In this document: positions 1 through 7,743 of the stretch, in pieces
Layout of the letters: each line of letters begins with the position of its first letter
How positions within the stretch are numbered: the stretch's first letter is position 1
From: Fidelibacterota bacterium
Lineage (GTDB): Bacteria; Fidelibacterota; UBA2242
Direction: 5' to 3'
Length of the DNA stretch: 20,194 bases
Assembly: GCA_016936335.1 (NCBI GenBank)
Contig: JAFGXZ010000222.1
Span: forward strand, 1-20,194
The notes under the pieces: model-generated
The model's database searches: none
The model's input: only the letters and a program-made list of their open reading frames with translations
Told to the model about the DNA's origin: nothing
Translations under genes and position numbers: made by a program

Positions 1-2144
1 CCCAGCAGGCTGCCGATCTGATAAATTCCAACCGCCATAATAAACGCCACCAGTAACGTATAACCCGCTTGAAAAAGGGGCCATTTCCAGGAGCCCAGCT
101 CTTTTTTAACCGTCGCCAACGTCGCAATACAGGGAATATAAATCATAATGAACACCATCAGCGCTAATGCCATTAATGGTGAATAAGCAGAATCCGCACT
201 AAGTTTATCCTTTACAAAAAAATCGACATGCGCCTGTTTTTCCGAAGCATTTTCATCAATTCCGTATAAAATTCCCATAGTAGAGATGATAACCTCTTTG
301 GCGGCGACACCCGCCACAAGACCGACTCCGATTTTCCAGTCAAAGCCAGCCCATTTCAATACCGGTTCAATCTTCTTGCCCATTTTTCCGCCAATACTAT
401 ATTCTATTAGTGGAATATTATTTCCATGGAAACCCTCTTTTACCGTCGGTGCTTTCGGATAGGAAAGGATAAACCAGACTACAATCGACGCTGCCAGAAT
501 AACCGTCCCTGCTTTTTTCACATATTCCGAAGACCTTTCCCACATGTGAATAAAAACACTTTTTATCAAGGGTCGACGATAAGGCGGCAGTTCCATTACA
601 AAAGGTGTCTGTTCGCCTTTGAATAAGGATTTCTTAAAAATCAGCGCAATGGAAAACGCCATCACCCAGCCAAACAGCCAGATACTCCAGAATACAAGTG
701 TGGCGTTGTTCGGAAAAAAAGCAGCAACCAGCATCGCCACAACCGGCGCTTTAGCACCACACATCATCAGCGGTGATACCAGAATTGTGACAATCCGGTC
801 TTTCCGGTTTGCCAGCACACGGGCGCTCATTATCCCCGGCACAGCTCATCCGGTAGAAATCATAAATGGAATAAAACTCCGGCCATGAAGCCCGAAAATG
901 TGAAAAAATTTATCCATTACGAACGCCGCCCGCGCCATATAACCAGTATCTTCCAAAAATGATAATCCCAGAAAAAGCAGAATCACCAGCGGTAAAAAGG
1001 TCAACACGCCGCCGACACCATTAATGATACCGTTTGTCAATAAATCCTGCAATGGCCCTACCGGCAGAATATCCGATAAAAACAACGACAATCGTGTGAA
1101 AAGTATTGAGATTCCATTGGACAGCGGATTTCCCAGGGCAAATGTCATCTGATAAATTAAAAACATCACCGCAAAAAAAATCGGGATACCCAGATAGCGA
1201 TTCAGTACAATTCGATCAATATTTTCCGTGATATCAACGACCGGACGGCGCCGGATCTGAGTAACGGTTTCCTTCAGCGCACCATGAATATAAGCATAGC
1301 GCTGTTCGCCAATCACAACTTCACTATCTTCCTGAAAATGCTTTTCCAGCCGCGCCTGCCACTCCTGATTTGCCTGTAATACCATCTCAGCAAATTTGTG
1401 CTCCGCTTTTATTTTCCGAATAGCGTCTTGATCTTTTTCCAGCAGCTTGATAGCAATCCAGTGCAACGCATAATGCTGCTTGAAGCTGCTGTCCATTTCC
1501 AGGGTATCAATAATCGCATTATGCGCCAGTTCGACCTGCTTGCCGTAATTCAGGTGACGTTTATTCGATAACAATTCACCTTTGGCGACTTTCAGCGCAG
1601 TATCCAGCAGCGCATTAATCCCGCTACCGGTACTGCCCACAGTTTTCACAAAAGGAATTCCAAGAATTGTGCCAAGTTGCTCACTATTAATAAAAATGCC
1701 TTTTTCTTCGGCTTCGTCGGTCATGTTGAGCGCGCCGACAATTGGTACACCTAACTCCTGAAACTGAAGCAGCAGATACAGGTGTCGTTCCAGATTTGTG
1801 GAATCCAGAATATCTATAATAACATCGGGCTTTTCGTTCAGTACAAAATCCCTGGAAACGACCTCTTCCAGGGAATAGGCGGTCAGGCTGTAAGTACCGG
1901 GCAGATCGATAAATTCAATGAGTTTGCCATCAACGCTGATCACACCCGATTTTTTTTCAACGGTCACGCCGGGGTAATTGCCAATGTGCTGACGCTGCCC
2001 GGTCAAGGCATTAAAAATACTCGTCTTGCCGGAATTTGGATTACCGGCTAATGCGATCCGGATTGTTTCCTGACCGTGCCCATATTCGTGGCGCCCTAAA
2101 CGCCGCCGAACCCGATGGCGCAGCTGTTGTTCGCGATCATTCAT
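1..2144 (-). CDS. feoB: Ferrous iron transporter FeoB with an in-frame UGA (candidate selenoprotein); C-terminus outside the window
   Basis: FeoB imports Fe(II) across the inner membrane. The N-terminal G domain shows G1 GNPNSGKTS (residues 34-42), G3 DLPG (80-83) and G4 NMTD (140-143). A helical linker follows, and membrane segments begin near residue 310 (RYLGIPIFFAVMFLIYQ). The frame meets TGA at codon 433 (846-848), within FIPFMISTG-TGA-AVPGIMSAR; the family motif here is G-F-G-C-x-V-P, so TGA replaces the conserved Cys. I translated 845 to 3 by hand: 281 complete codons, no stop, and clearly FeoB-like (SPLMMCGAKAPVV, TPFVMELPPYRRP, GLVAGVAAKEVI, YIPCIATLATVKKEL). About 714 codons lie in the window, so only a short C-terminus is missing. 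The Arg-rich extension of about 25 residues before the G domain is unusual. The ATG overlaps the TGA stop of the upstream regulator (ATGA), so the two are translationally coupled. FeoB identity is near certain; reading TGA as selenocysteine is inference. Confidence 0.93.
810..841 (-). promoter_or_regulatory. Candidate SECIS-like stem-loop just downstream of the feoB UGA
   Basis: In the mRNA, UGCCGG (841 to 836) can pair with CUGGCA (815 to 810), six pairs including one G-U, starting 4 nt after the UGA and enclosing a 20-nt loop. An alternative inner stem pairs CGGG (838 to 835) with CCCG (823 to 820) and leaves an 11-nt loop starting with G. Bacterial SECIS elements are hairpins inside the coding region immediately 3' of the UGA, with a G early in the apical loop. 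Position fits; stem quality is only moderate and the pairing was judged by eye. Confidence 0.3.
846..848 (-). other. In-frame TGA codon at the conserved FeoB Cys position (candidate selenocysteine)
   Basis: Codon 433 of feoB reads TGA on the minus strand, between GGA (Gly) and GCT (Ala). It aligns with the Cys of the GFGCNVPxxM motif of ordinary FeoB proteins. TGA also serves as a normal stop nearby: the regulator upstream ends in TGA at 2141-2143 and rdgB at 13086-13088, so genome-wide reassignment of TGA is unlikely. Cys to Sec at a functional Cys is the usual pattern of bacterial selenoproteins. A TGC-to-TGA nonsense mutation or a base error is the main alternative. Confidence 0.6.
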
Positions 2145-3148
2145 GCTATTTCTTCAACACAGATCAGCGCCGCTTCTGACCGACGCAAAGATACTTTCGC
2201 TCCTTTAATTTCTATCTCGATCGGATCTTTCATAAGCGCCTCTCGGATAACTCCACCTTTCTCATTTTTTATAAAACCTATATCCAGCAAGCGCCGTCGG
2301 ATTTCACCTTGGGCGAAAATTTTCACTACTTTGAATGAATTACCAGCCGGTATATCTGATAGGCGTTTTTGATAATCTTTCTGTTCAATGGCAGTCTCAA
2401 TCATATCGGCAGCATCCTGAGAAATTTCAACCAGACAGCCATCGGTTTTCAATACATAGGACTGGTCCTCGTTACCAACTTCCTGAACCGTGATCATAGT
2501 ACCGGGCATTAAACCTTTTTCGATAATGTTCCGGCGAATATCAGGATCCGGACCGAGCATAATAATCCGTGCCTTCTGACCACGCTCGAGTTGTGATAAA
2601 AGTATATGAACCGTGTTTTTCTCCGGCTGATGTGGAAAATTACTGATGATAAAGCACGATTGACATTCGGGATCACTTTCAATGGTACCTTCTGCGGAAT
2701 CGATACATTTTTTAAACAGCTCAAGGGTTTGTTTGTCGTTTTTCTTGCATTCACATAAAAACTGGTATAAAAGAATCAGGCGATCTAATGTGGCAATACT
2801 AAGATGGTGCTCTAATTCACATGCCTCTTTTTCTGCTACTGTGACATCGATATTCAGCACATCAACAAGAAAATTCTTCAGAAAGATGTTCTTGCTGCTG
2901 AGACGATGAGCCGCCCGGAAACCCTTGGAAGTTAATTCCACAAATTCGCGGGCAGAATATTGAACATAATCGTCTTTGGCAAGTTTGCGCATCGCCTCAG
3001 TAACCGAGGGCATACTGACTTCCTTGCGCAGAGCAATTTCCTTTACTCTGGCAACCTTTTTTTCATTAATTAAATCCAGGACAATTTTCAGGTAATCCTG
3101 CTGACTTTCTGATAATACCATCGTGTCCAAACCCACCTCGTTTAACAT
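2141..3148 (-). CDS. Iron-dependent DtxR-family repressor fused to two FeoA domains
   Basis: Three parts are visible (numbering from the 3148 start). Residues 12-85 are a DtxR/MntR-type winged helix (LSESQQDYLK ... VSMPSVTEAMRKL). Residues 86-150 are the dimerisation and metal-binding part, with C110-E-L-E113-H114 matching the C-x-x-E-H metal site of iron-type DtxR proteins. Residues 183-255 and 262-335 are two FeoA/SH3-like domains (ERGQKARIIMLG; PAGNSFKVVKI...IRRRLLDIGF). A short Cys-containing linker (C132, C134, C148, C162, C165) separates the halves. DtxR proteins often end in one SH3-like domain, so the second may be the FeoA that works with FeoB; no separate feoA is present. The inferred role is Fe(II)-responsive repressor of this operon plus FeoB accessory. 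The start is uncertain: the in-frame ATG at 3121 has a better site (GAGGTGG, about 11 nt upstream) and begins closer to the usual DtxR N-terminus, giving 326 aa. Confidence 0.92.
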   Translation of the reverse strand: MLNEVGLDTMVLSESQQDYLKIVLDLINEKKVARVKEIALRKEVSMPSVTEAMRKLAKDDYVQYSAREFVELTSKGFRAAHRLSSKNIFLKNFLVDVLNIDVTVAEKEACELEHHLSIATLDRLILLYQFLCECKKNDKQTLELFKKCIDSAEGTIESDPECQSCFIISNFPHQPEKNTVHILLSQLERGQKARIIMLGPDPDIRRNIIEKGLMPGTMITVQEVGNEDQSYVLKTDGCLVEISQDAADMIETAIEQKDYQKRLSDIPAGNSFKVVKIFAQGEIRRRLLDIGFIKNEKGGVIREALMKDPIEIEIKGAKVSLRRSEAALICVEEIA

Positions 3149-3154
3149 TGCCCT

Positions 3155-3183
3155 AAATTAATTAGGCGCACCTAATTATTCAA
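3155..3183 (-). promoter_or_regulatory. Possible promoter of the iron operon
   Basis: On the minus strand, TTGAAT (3183 to 3178) and TAATTT (3160 to 3155) are separated by 17 bp, giving a weak -35/-10 pair. The palindromic operator fills the space between them, as expected for a repressor site. Transcription would begin near 3147, which favours ATG 3121 over ATG 3148 as the regulator start. The -10 match is poor, so this is tentative. Confidence 0.35.
3159..3178. promoter_or_regulatory. DtxR-type palindromic operator upstream of dtxR-feoA / feoB
   Basis: Perfect inverted repeat TAATTAGG - CGCA - CCTAATTA, 8-bp arms and a 4-bp spacer. The TTAGG/CCTAA arms resemble the known DtxR/IdeR box half-sites (TTAGG...CCTAA). 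It lies 10 bp upstream of the furthest possible start of the DtxR-FeoA fusion gene, so iron-dependent autorepression of the operon is the simple reading. It is about 100 bp from the metH start and could influence that divergent gene too, though nothing shows it. Confidence 0.75.
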
Positions 3184-3278
3184 GATAAATTCCGGCCTGG
3201 CCCCAAATTTAATTTTTACTCTTTGCTTTCATCCACGACTTTCTATATTTTCTAATATCATAGAATAGTGGAGTAGTT

Positions 3279-6200
3279 TTGGAATTTCCATATCGATTAA
3301 AACAGGGGCTAATACTTTTTGACGGTGCCATGGGGACTCAGATACACGATCTTGATCCTACTGATGCCGAGTGGGACGGCCGAAGTGGCTGCCCGGAAAT
3401 ATTGAATCTCACAATCCCGGATAAAATTCAACAAATCCATGAAAACTATCTGGCCGCAGGATCCGACGTCATCGAGACCAATACTTTTGGTGGTAATAAA
3501 ATTGTTTTATCGGAATTTGATCTTGGCGACAGGGTAGTCGAAATCAACCGCCGCGCAGCTGAAATTGCCCGGCGGGCCGCCCAAAAATACTCCATTCCGG
3601 AAAAACCCCGTTTTGTTGCCGGTGACATTGGTCCGGGAACCAAACTTATTACCCTTCAGCAAACCGATTATGACACACTTTATGAATCCTACGCCCTTCA
3701 GGCCCGGGGGCTGATACAAGGCGGCGTGGATATGTTTATTATTGAAACCTGCCAGGATCCGTTACAAATCAAAACAGCGCTCATTGCAGTTAACGACGAA
3801 CTTAAGATTGCAGGCTTAAATCTCCCCCGAATTGTCTCAATCACCATCGAGACCAACGGTACCATGTTAATCGGAACCGATATCACAGCAGTACTGGCAA
3901 TTATCGAACCTTTTCAAGTTGATGTAATTGGCATGAATTGCGCTACGGGACCTGAGCAAATGCGTCCCTATGTAAAGCAGATTTGCCAATCTTTTTGCGG
4001 TCCGGTTCTTGTCCAACCAAATGCAGGTCTGCCCCAAATGGTTAATGGCGAGATGGTTTATACCCTTTCGATAGAAGAATACGTATCGGTGTTGTCCAGT
4101 TTTATAGAAAAATACGGGGTTCAGATCGTTGGTGGTTGCTGTGGTACGACGCCGGAGTTTATCAGGGCCATGGCGGCTAAAATACCAACATTAATCAAAG
4201 CCCAACGAAATCCTGTGTTAAAATCGTCTGTAACATCTGTTTTTTCTGCTCAAGATTTACATCAAGATCCGGCGCCTTTTTTTGTTGGAGAACGTTCCAA
4301 CACAAACGGTAGTAAGAAATTTCGCGAATGCCTGCTGGCAAATGACTGGGACTGCGTTGTCAACATTTCCAAGCACCAGGAAATGACTGGCGCCCACGGA
4401 CTCGATCTCTGCGTGGCGTACACCGGGCGCAACGAGATCCAAGATATGCACGAAGCGGTCACGAGGATTGTCCGTCAGGTAAATTTACCGATCTTTATTG
4501 ACTCCACAGATGTTACTGTCATTGAGACTGCATTGAAACTAATCGGCGGACGGTCGGTTGTCAATTCTATCAACCTAGAAGACGGCGAAGGACGTTCTCA
4601 ACATATTTGCCAGTTAGCAAAACGGTTCGGGGCAGCCGTCATCGCTCTCACTATCGATGAAGAGGGTATGGCCCACGACGTTGATAAAAAACTTACCATT
4701 GCCCGGCGTATCTATGACATCGCTGTCAATCAAAACGGTCTGCGACCACAGGATCTGATTTTCGACACACTGACCTTCACACTGGGTAGCGGTGATGAAT
4801 CGCTTAAGGACGCCGGAAAAAATACAATTGCGGGTATAAAAGCCATAAAAACTGAATTGCCTGGCGTGTATACCATTCTTGGCATTTCCAACATTTCCTT
4901 CGGATTACATTCCGGTTCACGGGAAATTCTCAACTCCGTTTTTCTGAAAGAGGCAATAAACGCCGGGCTCGATCTGGCAATCGTTAATGTTCAAAAAATC
5001 ATGCCGCTTTACAAAATCGATCAGAAAGATGTGGATATCTGCCTTGACCTGATCTACAATCGCGGTAGTAATGCTCTGTTTTCTTTTATCAATCATTTTG
5101 ATAAAAAAGCGGGGGTTCAGAAAAAAAAATCCCTTGAAGATGATGCGACTCCGATAGACGAAAAAATCAGACAGCGTATCATTCAAGGAAATCGTGTCGG
5201 ACTGGAAATATTCCTAACCGAAGCACTTGAGAATGCCCAGGCGATTGATATTATAAATAATTGGCTAATTCCAGCCATGAAAATCGTCGGTGATCTGTTC
5301 GGTTCCGGAAAAATGCAATTGCCCTTTGTCCTGCAATCCGCTGAAGTTATGAAATACGCCGTCGGAAAGCTGGAGCCCTTTCTTGATAAGTCAGACAACG
5401 AGGCAGAAACCAGTATTGTTCTGGCTACCGTTCGCGGAGATGTTCATGATATCGGTAAAAACCTGGTGGATATTATTTTAAGCAATAATGGTTACAGGGT
5501 ATACAATCTTGGCATTAAATGTGAGATTACGACCATACTTCAGAAGGCCACCGAAGTCAATGCCGATGCAATCGGAATGAGCGGATTACTGGTTAAGTCA
5601 ACGACAGTAATGAAAGAAAATCTGGAATTGATGAAACAGCGCAATATCACAATTCCGGTTTTGTTAGGGGGTGCAGCACTTACCCGCGATTTTGTGAATG
5701 ACATATGTGCACCAATTTCCAACGGACCCGTTATTTACTGTCCCGACGCCTTCGCTGGTTTGGATTCAATGAGCCTGATAAAAGGAAAGAACTGGTCGGC
5801 ACTAAAACCAGATAATAAAAAAGGACAGAAAGTTAATGAGAGGGTCTTATCGAAGCTGCCAATCATTCAACAGGAAGAAATCCGTCGTGATATCTACATT
5901 CCGACACCCCCGTTTTGGGGTGTCAAATATAATACGGACATTGATTTGGATAAGGTTTTTGCATATTTAACCGAATCGGTGCTTTTCCGGGGACGCTGGG
6001 GATATCGAAGAGGCAAATTAACCAAAGAAGAGTATGACAATTTAATTGAAACGCGGGTACGTCCCGAATTTGATGCCCTGAAGCAGCATTGCATTGACAA
6101 AAAACTCCTGATCCCACAAATCGCTTACGGTTATTTTCCCTGCAACAGCGTTGGAGAATCGCTGGTAATTTTCGAACCAAATTCCAAACACGAAATTGAA

Positions 6201-6692
6201 CGACTGCATTTTCCACGACAAAAAAAGATGCCCAATCGGTCAATAGCTGATTTTTTCCTTCCTTTGAATTCCGGAAAAAGAGATATCATTGCCCTGCAGG
6301 TAGCAACCATTGGCCATGATGCCCAACGAGAAGCCCAACGTTTATACAAGGAAAATCACTATAAAGACTATCTTCTTTTCCATGGCTTAAGCGTTGAAAC
6401 CGCCGAGGCGCTGGCGGAATATTGGCATCAGCAGATTCGGATTGAATTAAAAATCACGGAAGAGGACGGTGCCGGTATTGATGATTTTATTATTCAGAAA
6501 TATCGCGGTTCCCGATATTCCTTTGGCTACCCGGCCTGCCCGGATCTAGCGGAAAACAATAAAATCCTTTCACTGTTGAGCGCTGAAAATATTGGAGTTT
6601 CGGCAACCGACAGTTTTCAGATGATCCCGGAACAGACCACATCGGCCTTTATTGTGCATCATCCCCAGGCTAAATATTTTACTCTTGAATAA
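3279..6692 (+). CDS. metH: Cobalamin-dependent methionine synthase MetH, full length
   Basis: Transfers the methyl group of 5-methyltetrahydrofolate to homocysteine through enzyme-bound cobalamin, giving methionine in the cytosol. All four modules are present in 1,137 aa. The homocysteine module (1-310) has Zn ligands C221 (GMNCATGP) and C287/C288 (GGCCGTTPE). The pterin module begins near 335 (FFVGERSNTNGS). The B12 cap and Rossmann domain follow (about 630-860), with axial-ligand motif GDVHDIGKN (H723). The AdoMet-binding reactivation domain covers about 870-1137 (RGRWGYRRGK; YRGSRYSFGYPACPDL). The start is TTG at 3279 with GGAG five bases upstream; no ATG or GTG lies in frame after the upstream TAG at 3261. 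I see no cobalamin or SAM riboswitch in the roughly 100-base leader. Rubredoxin follows 11 bases downstream, probably in the same transcript. Confidence 0.97.
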   Translation: MEFPYRLKQGLILFDGAMGTQIHDLDPTDAEWDGRSGCPEILNLTIPDKIQQIHENYLAAGSDVIETNTFGGNKIVLSEFDLGDRVVEINRRAAEIARRAAQKYSIPEKPRFVAGDIGPGTKLITLQQTDYDTLYESYALQARGLIQGGVDMFIIETCQDPLQIKTALIAVNDELKIAGLNLPRIVSITIETNGTMLIGTDITAVLAIIEPFQVDVIGMNCATGPEQMRPYVKQICQSFCGPVLVQPNAGLPQMVNGEMVYTLSIEEYVSVLSSFIEKYGVQIVGGCCGTTPEFIRAMAAKIPTLIKAQRNPVLKSSVTSVFSAQDLHQDPAPFFVGERSNTNGSKKFRECLLANDWDCVVNISKHQEMTGAHGLDLCVAYTGRNEIQDMHEAVTRIVRQVNLPIFIDSTDVTVIETALKLIGGRSVVNSINLEDGEGRSQHICQLAKRFGAAVIALTIDEEGMAHDVDKKLTIARRIYDIAVNQNGLRPQDLIFDTLTFTLGSGDESLKDAGKNTIAGIKAIKTELPGVYTILGISNISFGLHSGSREILNSVFLKEAINAGLDLAIVNVQKIMPLYKIDQKDVDICLDLIYNRGSNALFSFINHFDKKAGVQKKKSLEDDATPIDEKIRQRIIQGNRVGLEIFLTEALENAQAIDIINNWLIPAMKIVGDLFGSGKMQLPFVLQSAEVMKYAVGKLEPFLDKSDNEAETSIVLATVRGDVHDIGKNLVDIILSNNGYRVYNLGIKCEITTILQKATEVNADAIGMSGLLVKSTTVMKENLELMKQRNITIPVLLGGAALTRDFVNDICAPISNGPVIYCPDAFAGLDSMSLIKGKNWSALKPDNKKGQKVNERVLSKLPIIQQEEIRRDIYIPTPPFWGVKYNTDIDLDKVFAYLTESVLFRGRWGYRRGKLTKEEYDNLIETRVRPEFDALKQHCIDKKLLIPQIAYGYFPCNSVGESLVIFEPNSKHEIERLHFPRQKKMPNRSIADFFLPLNSGKRDIIALQVATIGHDAQREAQRLYKENHYKDYLLFHGLSVETAEALAEYWHQQIRIELKITEEDGAGIDDFIIQKYRGSRYSFGYPACPDLAENNKILSLLSAENIGVSATDSFQMIPEQTTSAFIVHHPQAKYFTLE

Positions 6693-6703
6693 GGATTGAA
6701 TTT

Positions 6704-6862
6704 ATGGAGAAATATATCTGTACCAACTGCGGTTATATTTACGATCCTGTGCTTGGTGATGAAGAAAACGGAGTATCTCGCGGGACTGCTTTTGACAATT
6801 TACCCGATGATTGGACATGCCCTGTCTGTTATGTCGAAAAAGATCAATTCGATCCACTTTAA
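6704..6862 (+). CDS. Rubredoxin
   Basis: A 52-residue one-electron carrier with a single Fe(Cys)4 centre. The two ligand knuckles are C6-T-N-C9-G-Y and C39-P-V-C42. Between them are the standard rubredoxin features Y-I-Y-D-P-x-x-G-D (11-19) and F-x-x-L-P-x-x-W-x-C (30-39). Length is normal for the family. The ATG is 11 bases after the metH stop, within AAGGATTGAATTTATG, where AAGGA is a reasonable ribosome-binding site. The position suggests co-expression with metH, and it may supply electrons for reductive reactivation of oxidised cobalamin; that role is inference, since flavodoxin does this in E. coli. The next gene may overlap its 3' end in another frame. Confidence 0.95.
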   Translation: MEKYICTNCGYIYDPVLGDEENGVSRGTAFDNLPDDWTCPVCYVEKDQFDPL

Positions 6863-7733
6863 AAAATGTTTATTAACAAAACACAATGGTTTTAACTCCT
6901 TGAAATATCATCACATACCCGTTCTTTTCTCGTTACTTATGGTAATCCAGACCACAGGGTCGGCAGAACTGCTTATGAAAACCCACGGGCATCTGACATT
7001 AGAATCTTACATCCATGGGACGGATAAAACAAATGCCGTATATCCGGCCTATCGCTCAGAAGCAATGGCATATGTAGATTTTTTTAAATGGAAGCGCCTG
7101 ATAATAAACGGTCTGATTGGAAATACGACGACAATTTCCCACTCCGATTCTATGGTTTGGGAAATGGACCATATTATTTATACACTCTCACCAGGATTTC
7201 GAGTGGAGTTCAAACAGTGGTTAATCAAGGGAACTCTTAAACACCAATGTATCCACCGCATCGATCAGAGTGAATTGCTTATTCCAGGATTGGGACATGG
7301 ATCCACCTGGTGGAATAGTTACCAGATTGGGATTGGCACGAAAGGATCCTATTATTTATATCTCAGGAATCAATTTAAAGTACGCAATACCCTTCTTAGA
7401 ACCTGGGATGGACAAATAAATATTGGTTCATATATAGTGCCAAAAAACACCCTTTTGACCGGCCAAAATCATACTTATCGTTACGAAATCTTCAGTTTAA
7501 TACGATACAACATTGGCGCTTATAATAATTGGGCATCATTTATTGGTTTGAGACAACACAGCTGGGTAAATGCCGATCATTCAACTGAACATAAAACCAG
7601 CCTAACAATTAACCTTTTTCGGAAAGGATTAATTAATTTTGCCGGCCTGTTTTATACCTATTATCTGTACGATTCATTTACCCATGACAAAGAAAACCAT
7701 CTTGGCGTAATTGGGGTCAAAGTTGTATTTTAA
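6831..7733 (+). CDS. Predicted secreted beta-barrel-like protein, first of a tandem paralogous pair; function unknown
   Basis: I do not recognise a named family. After an N-terminal hydrophobic stretch (PVLFSLLMVIQTTGSA) the chain alternates polar and aromatic/hydrophobic residues and ends in ...IGVKVVF; a C-terminal Phe on a beta-strand is typical of outer-membrane barrels. It is clearly homologous along its length to the next gene (shared WWNS-QxGxGTxG-YYLYLR, YxYExFSLxRYxIGxYNxWASFIG, TINLFRKG-xNFAG). The start is uncertain. ATG 6831 overlaps the rubredoxin gene by 32 bases and gives a long n-region. TTG 6900 would give a compact signal peptide, M-K-Y-H-H-I-P-V-L-F-S-L-L. A still earlier in-frame start would run through the whole rubredoxin gene and is rejected. 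No strong ribosome-binding site precedes either option. Confidence 0.75.
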   Translation: MSKKINSIHFKKCLLTKHNGFNSLKYHHIPVLFSLLMVIQTTGSAELLMKTHGHLTLESYIHGTDKTNAVYPAYRSEAMAYVDFFKWKRLIINGLIGNTTTISHSDSMVWEMDHIIYTLSPGFRVEFKQWLIKGTLKHQCIHRIDQSELLIPGLGHGSTWWNSYQIGIGTKGSYYLYLRNQFKVRNTLLRTWDGQINIGSYIVPKNTLLTGQNHTYRYEIFSLIRYNIGAYNNWASFIGLRQHSWVNADHSTEHKTSLTINLFRKGLINFAGLFYTYYLYDSFTHDKENHLGVIGVKVVF

Positions 7734-7743
7734 ATTTCTATTT

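Noticed and set aside
846..848. Genome-wide reassignment of TGA (as in Mycoplasma or Gracilibacteria)
   Set aside because: TGA ends other genes at natural positions (2141-2143, 9538-9540, 13086-13088), Trp is encoded by TGG throughout, and the TGA replaces Cys, not Trp or Gly.
426..888. Two plus-strand open frames (426-626 and 619-888) opposite the feoB C-terminal half
   Set aside because: They are antisense to clearly FeoB-like coding sequence, have no recognisable domains, and exist only because the real minus-strand frame is broken by the TGA at 846-848.
846..2144. feoB as a truncated 432-residue protein or plain pseudogene
   Set aside because: The frame downstream of the TGA is open and conserved for 281 complete codons with no frameshift, and the TGA sits precisely on a conserved Cys codon. 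A nonsense mutation is kept as an alternative but is not preferred.
3184..3278. Cobalamin or SAM riboswitch upstream of metH
   Set aside because: The leader is only about 100 bases and shows none of the conserved boxes or multi-stem structure that would be needed.
6696..6830. Upstream extension of the first barrel-like gene from 6696
   Set aside because: It would run almost entirely through the rubredoxin gene in another frame. Rubredoxin is unmistakable there, and the extension destroys the signal peptide.
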